From contig NZ_FWFV01000005.1 of NCBI RefSeq assembly GCF_900172315.1, positions 62,001 to 126,000 of the forward strand: DNA of 64,000 nucleotides, read 5' to 3'. Every line of letters begins with the position of its first letter. The first letter of the stretch is position 1. Below, piece by piece: positions 10,101-16,031 of this stretch. The position numbers and the translations under genes were made by a program. The DNA is from Palleronia marisminoris (lineage in GTDB: Bacteria > Pseudomonadota > Alphaproteobacteria > Rhodobacterales > Rhodobacteraceae). A model generated the notes under the pieces. It worked only from the letters and a program-made list of their open reading frames with translations. It had not been told where the DNA came from and ran no database searches.

Positions 10101-10177
10101 ATGATGACGATGAGGCCGATTTCGAGATCGGCATCAAGGGCAGCCATCAACTCTCTGAAGCCCAGCTTGGCTTCTGA
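1160..10177 (+). CDS. giant RTX protein with animal-type haem peroxidase domain (MopA-like candidate)
   Basis: A 3005-aa secreted protein. Start chosen at 1160 because GGAGGGG precedes it; an upstream in-frame GTG at 1094 has no such site. Residues about 30-1000 form an animal-haem-peroxidase (peroxinectin-like) domain: family opening PYGLRTVDGSFNN, distal FFDHGLDL (Asp285-His286), catalytic Arg559 with Glu562 in GDGRGNEN, LTAVHHVFHSEHNR, proximal YRFGHS (His680) and NLARGRDAG. Residues from about 1045 on alternate RTX nonapeptide blocks (GGxGxDxLx, calcium binding) with two Ig-like stretches (about 1520-1720) and a very acidic Asp/Glu linker near 2690. There is no N-terminal signal peptide, consistent with type I secretion through a C-terminal signal; the exporter genes follow directly. 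Related proteins in marine alphaproteobacteria (MopA of Aurantimonas and Erythrobacter; haem peroxidases of Roseobacter AzwK-3b) are linked to Mn(II) oxidation and superoxide production. The substrate here is unknown. Confidence 0.9.
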   Translation: MAVKLNQHDLQFILDQIKIAEAHVAGTPLEQLIAQPHLPYGLRTVDGSFNNITPGRELWGAADQIMPRAMQPHYMNEGDDSYHGPFNNDYGVVGQPTNGMGQNGGHTGNVVDADPRIISNLVSDQTLNNPAAIAAALQYAEYEGDLSAGVTAVRALYANYLNDPAVADLQVLGSQVNAAKAALAGAKGVLRQAQQSGDPVAIQTAQAAVVAAEGVLAATEATVAPLRDALQPALDAAKEALDEELLTSFDIEMDGNTIMLPNVAPDEGLSAPFNGWMTFFGQFFDHGLDLIHKGDNGTIYMPLSPDDPLVTHGPDGIPNSGDEVDVNMPLVLTRLAPSAGPGADGILGTADDTAEARNKTTPFVDQNQTYTSHPSHQVFLRQYEMVDGKPMATGRLLDGVNGGLATWADVKQQAREMLGINLDDRDVFGVPLMLTDPYGEFIRDENGYPQVVTNIGPDLIPNTADDVTISGTAENPIVLAELNGGRGPVRTSHAFLDDIAHNAVPVLVAGAAGQPAILMPDPNSGTDPVGDPIPVDPDTGATLYDNELLDQHFIVGDGRGNENIGLTAVHHVFHSEHNRQLEANKKYILELAGNGDIDFLNEWLLEPVEAGFDAATLNWDGERLFQTARFATEMQYQHLVFEEFGRKVSPLIDVFVFNSTTDVDPSIYAEFAHTVYRFGHSMLTDHLKLLPLNEEGVPVDAEGNPVAIADWGVDVGLIEAFLNPVLFDHDGTITADQAAGAIFRGMTYVRGNAIDEFVTESLRNNLLGLPLDLPAINLARGRDAGVPSLNDAREQLYAASNSTWLKPYESWADFGANLKTPASVINFIAAYGAHDSIAGKVDNGVGGLRDRTLAEKRDAATLLVLGGAGEPADRHDFLHSTGAWTAANSGLNTVDLWIGGLAEKIMPFGGMLGATFNAIFELQLENLQEGDRFYYLSRTQGLNLLNELENNAFTKLVMANTDMALPGADGILGTEDDEVNFHVGVDSFAKHDVVLEVDVTKQIALDPEGDDPVLNAIRAKVQRDDPSTPGADTNYLRFTGGEHAVMGGTEGNDTIIGGDGDDAIWGDTGDDRIEGGHGVDLIIGGAGDDIITDMGDTGDFIKGESGDDVIANSNGLDIIMGGDGKDVILVGVDATEVFAGEGDDFILGGADHDFLMGNEGDDWIEGGDGFDVISGDNSELFFNSTIIGHDVMFAGANENDFDAESGDDIMVQGESVMRNEGMFGFDWAIHKGSAVAADSDMAIPIFTTAEDKILRDRFDQVEGLSGWHHNDVLRGDDRGSNEEVEAEFNLSNHGLSQAGVNRIDGLRELLGISIEDAPTGADVDLEEVIAWAEGNILLGGDGNDTFEGRGADDFIHGDAWLNVRIRLVGVGDENTPENELATVDTLKHVFTQAEADALGLPGGSAGKALSALLLSGAIKPNQMHIVREIKYAEDASDDTDTAIFSGNRDWYEITHVGDRTYVSRRESENIDPQVDEGTDTLIGIERIQFSDGIYTIRETGNVDPTGRLMIEGLPAREDEPLTVNLDNIRDLNNPDGRIDPTTVTIRWQIERNDGSGDYIDIPNVSGPTFTPSDEHDGLRVRVLGTYYDAGGVFETVSSQPTDPVVGVNDEPTGPLLISDMSPTEGQELTATVAFTDPDGMADAFEEGLLTYQWQHSADGLNGWTDVPAADGGNGRSFVPGSQLVEQHLRVVVVYFDDLLNEHTVISDVTEVVGNFIESNAPLIDVDNGDDDAGTTVGDDMIIAGSGDNVIDAGEGNDVINGGAGNDQLIGNVGDDTLDGGAGDDIVNGGLGNDTITYANGQGADTINGQEGNDRLKIVEGMFDGNDQVEVTLAGGNITRVNQTTTVTGVEANELHLGGGTDTLTYDTSEGVSVNLLTGAATGFSVTRGVENVTGGTGNDTLLGNSLDNVFDGREGDDALHGGFGNDALQGGEGDDDLRGDAGNDILEGGAGDDRIDGGAGIDTASYASAGAAVTVSLLGQAGRASFEEQDTLGAGIDRLIGIENLEGSAFADTLTGNAGANVIDGGTGADTMTGGLGDDTYVMDTVADVIIEAADGGNDTVQTSISMNMATQFAAGIENIVLTGTGNISGRGQGLDNRLTGNAGNNTLNGAAGVDTLVLDGAIADYTFIEPGAGPNTFEVSSAAGGTDRIINIERIEVGGQSYNIVRGNNAGNTLAGTANGDLMLGLLGDDVLNGGGGDDILVGGAGNDQMSGGEGNDTYLVTEAGDRVNEVGGNGVDTILSEITLDLNSNRGLHVAGDVEHLTLIGTGNIDGTGNNGDNIVTGNSGQNHLVGGAGNDTLFGNDGDDRLSGYSGDDVLDGGAGNDILNGGVGIDTAVFAGKAGDYAFEANASGIATMTHLESGDVDKLFNIERLRFGDGEVLDIVTNGGGGVAPSGPSLILGTAAGETITGSNGNDVIIGGAGDDTLQGHDLADGELQLDDDTFIWRPGDGMDNINGGGEGVDGDLFQIIGNGEAETYRIYTYDEAVARIAYAGSDENEIVVTRQVAGQPETVIAELTEIEEIVVNGGGVSGGGQFGGDTVQMYGSFDVATSLRPNTITILGSSGNDTVDISSLLSEHRIVFKGAGGNDTIVGTLRPQDVVQLKAGKTIEDYTTTTNEDGSTTISTEGHSVTFRSLSGLPSFQPETNESTGSEGTDGQQAPAEDQASENDQAQGGSSSGDDTEEVSSNHDDDEDEDEDDDYASTPSSSTGVGTAQADVLTGTEGNDTLVGLTGNDAALGGGGDDAISGGDGNDFLTGDAGRDVIFGGSGNDDILGGDGGDMLYGDGGNDRLLAGSGDDLISGGKGSDVVFGGSGDDTILAEAGDGNDTYYGDDMDGGSGSDTLDMAAITANITADLGTGAGGRGKVVSSETGTDTLHGVENIVTGAGDDHITASRAVNVMDGGDGDDIFRFMSAEDADGDTIAGFQPGDRIDLSWIDADSGTSGNQSFTLVSGGFTGAGQLMVSEEVREDGTYTVLRGSTDDDDEADFEIGIKGSHQLSEAQLGF
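4297..4690 (+). repeat. first RTX nonapeptide repeat block of the haem peroxidase
   Basis: Tandem 27-bp units encoding GGxGxDxux motifs, for example GGDGDDAIWG, GGAGDDIIT and GGDGFDVISG, start immediately after the peroxidase domain. Such repeats fold into calcium-filled parallel beta-rolls after secretion. The units are degenerate at the DNA level, so this is a protein repeat rather than a recombination array. Confidence 0.85.
6370..8160 (+). repeat. central RTX repeat blocks of the haem peroxidase (interrupted)
   Basis: Four or more clusters of GGxGNDxL units, around 6380-6540, 6840-7040, 7690-7815 and 8035-8160. They are separated by non-repeat beta-rich segments of 100-150 residues, several carrying the motif INIERI or GIENI typical of RTX spacer modules. 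Boundaries are approximate. Confidence 0.75.
9313..9690 (+). repeat. last RTX repeat block of the haem peroxidase
   Basis: About a dozen GG(D/S)GNDxL(x) units in near-continuous tandem follow the acidic linker and precede the last 150 residues, which should hold the type I secretion signal. This matches the usual C-terminal placement of the longest calcium-binding array in RTX proteins. Confidence 0.85.
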
Positions 10178-10184
10178 GTGAAAC

Positions 10185-10218
10185 CGACGGCAGGCGGACC
10201 ATTTACCGCCTGCCGTCG
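10185..10218 (+). terminator. perfect 13-bp intergenic hairpin between peroxidase and exporter genes
   Basis: Arms 10185-10197 and 10206-10218 are exact reverse complements (CGACGGCAGGCGG) with an 8-base loop. It begins 7 bases after the peroxidase stop. No T-run follows, so it may be an attenuator or an mRNA-stabilising 3' structure that lets the peroxidase transcript outnumber the exporter transcript, rather than a full intrinsic terminator. Confidence 0.65.
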
Positions 10219-10257
10219 CACTTCCGATTTCACGGTTTCAGGTCAGGAGCATTAGAG

Positions 10258-12012
10258 ATGGCCAATCAAGAGGCGAAAGCGGAAGCGAAGCGAAAGTCGG
10301 GTGAGAAACTCACCAAGGGCTTTCGGAGCGTCTTCTTTTTTCTTTTCGGAGTTTCAGGTATTATCAACGTCTTGGCGCTGACCGGTGCCTTTTACATGAT
10401 GCAGATTTACGATCGCGCATTGTCCAGCGGCAGCATTCCGACATTGCTGGCGATTTCGGTTCTGGCGATCGGCCTCTATTTTTTCCAAGGTCTTTTCGAC
10501 ATCGTGCGATCGCAGATCCTGGTGCGTGTCGGCTCGAAGCTCGACCGGAAGGTCGCGCCTGCCGCGCACCAGGTGGCGATCGACATGCCGCGGTTCGGGT
10601 TTTCGACGGCCGAGGCACTTGCACGCGGACGCGACGTCGATACCGTTCGCGGCTTTCTTGGCAGCCAGGGGCCGATGGCCCTCTTCGATCTTCCCTGGGT
10701 CCCGCTGTTTCTGGTGTTCGTCTATGTATTGCATCCCGCGTTGGGACTGCTGACCCTAGGCGGCGCCATCGTCCTCACCTCGATGACGCTTGCGGCCGAG
10801 ATCCTCACCCGCAATCTGAGCACGGCCACCCACGAGGCCTATATCCAGCGAAACTCGATCGCCGACTCCAATGCGCGCAATTCCGAATGTCTGCGGGCCA
10901 TGGGGATTTCCGGACGGGCGCTGCGCCGTTTCGCTGCGGCGAACGAAGAGCATCTCGATCTGCAGACCCGGACCAACGACATCGTGGGAACTTTCGGCGC
11001 GATCTCTCGCGTGCTTCGGATGATCCTGCAATCGGCGGTCCTCGGGCTCGGCGCGTACCTGACCATCCAGGGAAGTCTGTCGGCCGGCGCGATCATCGCG
11101 GCATCCGTCGCGTCTGCCCGTGCGCTGGCACCGATCGACCTGGCCATCGGCAACTGGAAGAACGTGGTGGCTGCGCGTGTCGCCTTCGACCGGCTGAAGG
11201 GCACCGTCGCGATCCTTGACCAGGCCAAGGCGCATATGAACCTGCCGCGGCCCAAGACGTCACTGAAGGTCGAGAACATCACGGTCGCCGCACCGGGTTC
11301 GGGCCGCGTGCTGCTCAGCGATGTCAGCTTCGAAGTTCCGGCAGGCCAGGCGCTTGGCATCATCGGCCCGAGCGGCGGCGGCAAGACCACGTTGGTCCGT
11401 GCGCTGACGGGCATCTGGCCCGTGCTGCGCGGCAGCGTGCGCCTCGACGACGCCGAGCTGTCGCAATGGGACGAGGAGGAACTTGGGCGGTTCATGGGGT
11501 ATCTGCCGCAGGAATACGTCCTGCTCGACGCCACGATCGCGCAGAACATCGCGCGCCTGGAGGAAGATGCGGATCCGGGTCGGATCATCCAGGCGGGTCG
11601 CGCCGCGGCGGTGCACGAGATGATCGTCCGCCTTCCGGACGGCTACCACACCGAACTCGGGTCGAGTGGCACGGCGCTTTCGGGCGGCCAGCGGCAGCGG
11701 CTGGGATTGGCGCGCGCGCTCTACGGGGAACCCTTCATGGTCATCCTCGACGAACCGAACTCGAACCTCGACGGCGAAGGTGAGGCGGCACTGACCGCCG
11801 CGATCGAAGGGGTGAAGGCGCGGGGCGGAATCGTCGTGGTGATCGCCCACAGACCCAGCGCCCTTGCAGCGGTGGACCTGGTGGCGGTCGTCCAAGGCGG
11901 CAAGCTCTCGGCCTTCGGACCGCGCGATCAGATCGTGGGCGGCCAGGCTCGGCCCGCGAAGCCGAAGGTGGCGCAGAGTGAGGCGCCCAAGGTTATGGCG
12001 ACGGCGTCATGA
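10258..12012 (+). CDS. type I secretion ABC exporter, PrtD-type permease/ATPase
   Basis: A 584-aa inner-membrane half transporter that should energise export of the two neighbouring RTX proteins. Residues about 20-320 hold the transmembrane domain, starting with a hydrophobic helix (FRSVFFFLFGVSGIINVLAL) and the YDRALSSGS motif usual in PrtD/AprD/HasD exporters. The ATPase has Walker A GPSGGGKTT at 370-378, Q-loop LPQEY, signature LSGGQRQR, Walker B MVILDEP and the H-loop in IAHRPS. There is no N-terminal C39-peptidase-like domain, which fits the PrtD rather than the HlyB branch. Start has AGGAG upstream. Its last four bases (ATGA) overlap the next gene. An outer-membrane TolC partner is not in the window and must come from elsewhere. 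Confidence 0.93.
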   Translation: MANQEAKAEAKRKSGEKLTKGFRSVFFFLFGVSGIINVLALTGAFYMMQIYDRALSSGSIPTLLAISVLAIGLYFFQGLFDIVRSQILVRVGSKLDRKVAPAAHQVAIDMPRFGFSTAEALARGRDVDTVRGFLGSQGPMALFDLPWVPLFLVFVYVLHPALGLLTLGGAIVLTSMTLAAEILTRNLSTATHEAYIQRNSIADSNARNSECLRAMGISGRALRRFAAANEEHLDLQTRTNDIVGTFGAISRVLRMILQSAVLGLGAYLTIQGSLSAGAIIAASVASARALAPIDLAIGNWKNVVAARVAFDRLKGTVAILDQAKAHMNLPRPKTSLKVENITVAAPGSGRVLLSDVSFEVPAGQALGIIGPSGGGKTTLVRALTGIWPVLRGSVRLDDAELSQWDEEELGRFMGYLPQEYVLLDATIAQNIARLEEDADPGRIIQAGRAAAVHEMIVRLPDGYHTELGSSGTALSGGQRQRLGLARALYGEPFMVILDEPNSNLDGEGEAALTAAIEGVKARGGIVVVIAHRPSALAAVDLVAVVQGGKLSAFGPRDQIVGGQARPAKPKVAQSEAPKVMATAS

Positions 12013-14126
12013 TTACCGTCAAAAGCACAAAGGGGCCTGTCGAGACCGGCGATCCGGCGGCGCCATACGTGCAGAAGCCGGTCGAGAGACGGGGCGGGAT
12101 CGTCAAGGCAGGTGCGTGGCTGGTGGCCGTGGCCGTCTACTTGAAGGCGGCGCTATCGGGAAGAGCCGGCGAAAGCGAGCCGACGACCGAAAGTCCGCAG
12201 GAGGATCCCGTCGACGCGCCCAACCTGTCGGTCATCCCAGGCGGCAGGTCAGAGCCGAGCGGGCGCCGCGAAACGGCCGATGGCGACTCCGCCATCATGG
12301 CCTCTCAGGTGACGTTCGCGCTTGGTAGCCAGTCTGACACCATCGCGTTTCCAAGCGTAGTGCAGAAGCCCGTTTCGCCGGTCTTCAAGCCGGCGGCCTA
12401 TGTGCGATCGGAAGCGAACGAGAACGCTTCTCCCGCCGGTGGCGCAGTCCCGTTCGGGCAAGGAGGTGTGCTGACGGCGAGGGTTACCGCTCAACCGAAC
12501 CACACGCTGCCGAGCCGTTCCGAGAGAGACGATGACCCGGAGGCGAAGCCGGGCGATGAGGACGGAGAGGATCCGAAATCTCCCAATCGTGCGCCTCGCG
12601 TGATTGGACCGGTCAAGCTGAACGACATTGCGGGATGCGGCGTTCTGGCGATCGGCCTTGCGGAACTGCTCCGCGGCGCGACCGACCCCGATGGAGACGC
12701 CCTCCAGGTGAGCGATCTTTCAGCGTCGTCGGGAAGCCTCACGAAGCGCAGCGACGGTTCCTGGGAATTTGCACCGGACGGCGAGATGGGTCCCGTGACG
12801 ATCTCGTATCGGATCAGCGACGGCAGCTTGACGGTCGATCAGACGCTCCATTTCGCCGTCACTCCGACACAGGACGTGGTCGGAACCGACGGCGCTGACA
12901 TGCTCGTCGGAAGCATGTGCGCCGACAGGATCGACGCCGGTGCGGGCGACGATCTGGTGGACGCCCGTGCGGGGGACGACGTCATCCTCGGCGGGGCAGG
13001 GAATGATCACATCGTGGCCGGTGCCGGCGATGACTGGGTCCGCGGCGGCGCAGGTGATGACGTGATCTTTGGTGGCCTGGGCGACGACGTGCTCGAGGGC
13101 GACGCCGGGAACGATCGCCTGTTCGGCGAAGCCGGCGACGATCGACTTCATGGCGGGCTCGGCGACGACGAGCTTTTCGGCGGCGCCGGAGCGGATACCC
13201 TCTTCGGTGAAGAAGGGTCCGACAAACTGCACGGCGGTGCCGGCGACGACCACATTTCGGGCGGCGAAGGCAGCGACCTTATCCTGGGCGAGGACGGTGA
13301 TGATGTCATTCTCGCAGGATCCGGCGATGATGTCGTCGATGCGGGCGAGGGAGACGACCTTGCCTCGGGCGGTGCCGGGAACGACACCCTCAGTGGAGCG
13401 GGTGGCGACGATCACCTGTCAGGCGGCGACGGAGACGACCGCCTGAACGGTGGCACCGGAAGTGATGTCCTTCTCGGGGAGGCGGGCGACGATGTCCTCT
13501 GCGGCGACCTGGGCGAAGACGTGGTCCTGGGCGGTGCGGGGGATGACACGATCATCGCGGCGGCCGACGAGGCCAACGACCACTACGACGGAGGAGAAGG
13601 GTGCGACACGCTCGATTACTCGGCCGTCGAGAGCGATATCGCGATCGACCTCGTCGCGGGATCCGCGACCGGAGTCGAGATCGGAGCGGATACGATCACG
13701 GGCTTCGAGCGGATCATGACCGGGGCCGGCGATGACCTGATCCTTTTCGGAGGAACCTCGGTTTCGATGTCGGGCGGGGAGGGGCGGAACACGTTCGAGT
13801 TCAAGGCGCCGGCGCTACAGCCCGAAGCCGGGAGCGCGTCGGTCCACCAGGTGAACTTCGAGATCGGCGACTTCAAGGTCGGGGATCAGCTTCGGCTCTC
13901 GAAGTGGGACATCTTCGAAGAGGTTCTCGATGAGCTCGAGGACGATTTCGAGCGCCTGTACGGCGATCGATACGACGAGGATGACGTGCCGATACGTCAT
14001 CGCACCGAAATGTCGGAAGAGATGCGCGGGACGGTTATCGAAGCGGATCTGGACGGCGATGATTTTTACGAAGTGGCGATTTTTTTCCAAGGGCGCCATG
14101 CGCTCGTTTTCCACGAATCGGTTTAA
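12009..14126 (+). CDS. second RTX calcium-binding protein with cadherin-like domain
   Basis: A 705-aa protein translationally coupled to the exporter (ATGA overlap). Order of parts: a basic N-terminus with one moderately hydrophobic segment (about 31-50); a low-complexity, Pro/Glu-rich stretch to about 195; a cadherin-like/tandem-95-type beta domain (about 196-290, with ATDPDGDAL and ISYRISDGS); about 25 RTX nonapeptides (about 293-520); then an acidic C-terminal domain containing DQLRLSKWDIFEEVLDELED and ending in hydrophobic residues, a likely secretion signal. Lying between exporter and adaptor genes, it is probably a dedicated substrate or a surface partner of the peroxidase. No catalytic domain is recognised. 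The N-terminal segment is too short to prove a membrane anchor. RTX identity is sure; role is unknown. Confidence 0.85.
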   Translation: MITVKSTKGPVETGDPAAPYVQKPVERRGGIVKAGAWLVAVAVYLKAALSGRAGESEPTTESPQEDPVDAPNLSVIPGGRSEPSGRRETADGDSAIMASQVTFALGSQSDTIAFPSVVQKPVSPVFKPAAYVRSEANENASPAGGAVPFGQGGVLTARVTAQPNHTLPSRSERDDDPEAKPGDEDGEDPKSPNRAPRVIGPVKLNDIAGCGVLAIGLAELLRGATDPDGDALQVSDLSASSGSLTKRSDGSWEFAPDGEMGPVTISYRISDGSLTVDQTLHFAVTPTQDVVGTDGADMLVGSMCADRIDAGAGDDLVDARAGDDVILGGAGNDHIVAGAGDDWVRGGAGDDVIFGGLGDDVLEGDAGNDRLFGEAGDDRLHGGLGDDELFGGAGADTLFGEEGSDKLHGGAGDDHISGGEGSDLILGEDGDDVILAGSGDDVVDAGEGDDLASGGAGNDTLSGAGGDDHLSGGDGDDRLNGGTGSDVLLGEAGDDVLCGDLGEDVVLGGAGDDTIIAAADEANDHYDGGEGCDTLDYSAVESDIAIDLVAGSATGVEIGADTITGFERIMTGAGDDLILFGGTSVSMSGGEGRNTFEFKAPALQPEAGSASVHQVNFEIGDFKVGDQLRLSKWDIFEEVLDELEDDFERLYGDRYDEDDVPIRHRTEMSEEMRGTVIEADLDGDDFYEVAIFFQGRHALVFHESV
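12886..13566 (+). repeat. uninterrupted RTX nonapeptide array in the second RTX protein
   Basis: Roughly 25 consecutive 27-bp units encode GGAGDDxI-type motifs with few interruptions, more regular than the arrays in the upstream peroxidase. A predicted calcium-dependent beta-roll. Confidence 0.88.
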
Positions 14127-14148
14127 CGGTTAGAAATAGGGTGTGGAT

Positions 14149-15465
14149 ATGCGTGAACTGTACGTCGAGCCTGGCAAGGAAGCGCGATCTCTCGGGATCG
14201 GATCGCGCGTTGTAACAGGTGTCATCCTGGCGGGCCTGCTCGTCGCGGGCGCAGGCGGTTGGGCGGCAACAGCGAAGTTGACGGGCGCCATCATCGCCCA
14301 GGGCGTGGTCACCGTCGACGAGGAGCTCAAGGCGATCCAGCATCGCGATGGCGGGATCGTGCGCGAGATCTCGGTACGCGAGGGCGACTCCGTGAAGGAG
14401 GGGCAGGTCCTCATCCGCCTCGAGGATGCGCAGACGAAGGCCGAACTCTCGATCATCCGGTCGCAGCTCGTCGAGAACCAGATCCGGAGATCGAGGCTCC
14501 TGGCCGAGCGCGACGGCCTCGTGACGATCGAATTCCCCGATAACCTCGATGAGGCTCAGGTGGAAACCGCGAGCCTGGTTCTGGGTGAGACGCGCTTGTT
14601 CGAAGGCAACACGAAAAGCCGGGAAAGTCAGAAGCAGCAGCTCGAACTCAGCATCCGTCAGATCCACGACGAGATCCAGGGGTTGGAGGCACAGCGCGCC
14701 TCGAAGGACGAAGAGATCGTGTTGGTCGCCGGCGAGGTCACCAAGATGAAGACCTTGTCGGACAAGGGCCTGCTGGAAGAGTCGCGCCTGACCGCGGTCG
14801 ATCGCGAGCGTGCACGGCTTGCCGGTGAGGCGGGCGAGGTCAGCGCAGAGCTTGCGCGGGCAGCGGCCCGCATCAGCGAGGTGCGCCTCAAGATCCTGGC
14901 CATCGACGAGGATGCGCGTACCGAGGCGCAGCGCGAACTGAGCCAGGTCGAGACGCGGCTGTCGGAGCTGAGGGATCGCGAGATGGCGGCGCAGGACCGC
15001 CTGTCAAGGATAGACATCCGCGCACCGATCACCGGAAGCGTCAACGAGGTGATGGTGCACACCATCGGGGGCGTCGTGACGCCGGCCGAGGTGCTGGTCA
15101 CCATCGTGCCCGACGATGCGGATTTGACGGTCGAGGTGAAGCTCGCCCCGATGAGCATCGATCAGGTCGACGAGGGGCATCCGGCACGGATGCGGTTCAC
15201 GTCCTTCAATCAGCGGATCACCCCGGAGCTTTTCGGGAAGGTGGTTCACGTCTCTCCTGCGACGACCATCGATCCCGCTACCGGCCAGAGCTATTTCGCA
15301 GCACAGATCGACGTGTCCGACGCCGAGCTCGCGAAGCTGCCGTCACGCCGTCTTCTGCCGGGGATGCCGGTCGAGGTCTATGTGCAGACTGAGGAACGGA
15401 CGGCGCTGTCATATCTGGCAAAGCCGGTGACGGACCAGTTCAGCCGCGCGATGCGCGAGCGGTAA
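14149..15465 (+). CDS. type I secretion membrane-fusion protein, HlyD/PrtE family
   Basis: A 438-aa periplasmic adaptor joining the ABC exporter to an outer-membrane channel. One transmembrane helix near the N-terminus (VVTGVILAGLLVAGAGGWAA) is followed by the lipoyl-half motif VVTVDEELKAIQHRDGGIV. A long alpha-helical coiled-coil hairpin covers about residues 90-290, then the second lipoyl half (DIRAPITGSVNEV) and a C-terminal beta-barrel region. The ATG at 14149 is preferred over the GTG at 14143 because AGGG lies 7 bases before it, while the GTG has almost no spacing. The gene follows the second RTX gene by about 20 bases, so one transcript is likely. Length and layout are normal for the family. 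Confidence 0.92.
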   Translation: MRELYVEPGKEARSLGIGSRVVTGVILAGLLVAGAGGWAATAKLTGAIIAQGVVTVDEELKAIQHRDGGIVREISVREGDSVKEGQVLIRLEDAQTKAELSIIRSQLVENQIRRSRLLAERDGLVTIEFPDNLDEAQVETASLVLGETRLFEGNTKSRESQKQQLELSIRQIHDEIQGLEAQRASKDEEIVLVAGEVTKMKTLSDKGLLEESRLTAVDRERARLAGEAGEVSAELARAAARISEVRLKILAIDEDARTEAQRELSQVETRLSELRDREMAAQDRLSRIDIRAPITGSVNEVMVHTIGGVVTPAEVLVTIVPDDADLTVEVKLAPMSIDQVDEGHPARMRFTSFNQRITPELFGKVVHVSPATTIDPATGQSYFAAQIDVSDAELAKLPSRRLLPGMPVEVYVQTEERTALSYLAKPVTDQFSRAMRER

Positions 15466-15497
15466 GATATTTCAAGTTAGCATTGGGAGGACCCGGA

Positions 15498-15947
15498 ATG
15501 GATCACGTGATGACGATTGTAGCAGGGCACCTGGGCGTATTCTGGTGGAGCGCCCAGCAATGGTGGAGCAGTGCGCCGCTCGCGGAGCTTCGAGAACCTT
15601 CGGCTGCCATCATGCTGTGCCTGGCATTGCTGGCGGGGATTGTCGGCAGGGACCTGTTCATACTTCTCGGGGCGGCGATATGGGCGGCACTGGGCGTCCA
15701 CCTGGCATCGCTTCAGGCGCCGGAGGTTCAGTCGTTCGTCGTTGCTGCGACGATTGCCGCTCAGATGTTGATCGTCATTGGGTCCTATCGTCATCACCGC
15801 AGGAAGCGGCGCGACCGCTCTGCGGTACGCGCTCTCGAGGTGCAGAAGCAAAATCTGCAGGAAAAGCTGGATCAGGAGATCCTGTGGCGGATAGCCGGGC
15901 GGGATCCGGTCAATGCGCCCCATAAGGAAAGCAACGTCGCCGTCTGA
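15498..15947 (+). CDS. small membrane protein with C-terminal coiled coil, end of secretion operon
   Basis: A 149-aa protein of no recognised family. An ATG at 15498 with GGGAGG 7 bases upstream is preferred over an in-frame TTG at 15483 that lies on that site. Residues about 36-60 and 65-97 are hydrophobic (LCLALLAGIVG, LLGAAIWAALGVHL, VAATIAAQMLIVIG), giving two or three membrane helices. After a basic HHRRKRRDR stretch, residues about 108-130 look like a short cytoplasmic coiled coil (VRALEVQKQNLQEKLDQEI). It sits about 30 bases after the HlyD-family gene on the same strand, so it is probably cotranscribed. An accessory role in secretion or envelope attachment is a guess. Confidence 0.7.
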   Translation: MDHVMTIVAGHLGVFWWSAQQWWSSAPLAELREPSAAIMLCLALLAGIVGRDLFILLGAAIWAALGVHLASLQAPEVQSFVVAATIAAQMLIVIGSYRHHRRKRRDRSAVRALEVQKQNLQEKLDQEILWRIAGRDPVNAPHKESNVAV

Positions 15948-15953
15948 CCAACC

Positions 15954-15992
15954 CGTTGGCGCGCAAGCCGGAAGCTGGCCAGCCCGCCAACG
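15954..15992. terminator. hairpin between convergent genes
   Basis: Arms CGTTGGCG (15954-15961) and CGCCAACG (15985-15992) pair perfectly, with a shorter GCC/GGC stem inside the loop. It lies in the 84-bp gap between the end of the secretion operon and the 3' end of otsA on the other strand. No T-run, so termination is only likely by position. Confidence 0.5.
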
Positions 15993-16031
15993 ATCTGATC
16001 CCATCCTATCTGCGCAGGTGGAGACACCGCG

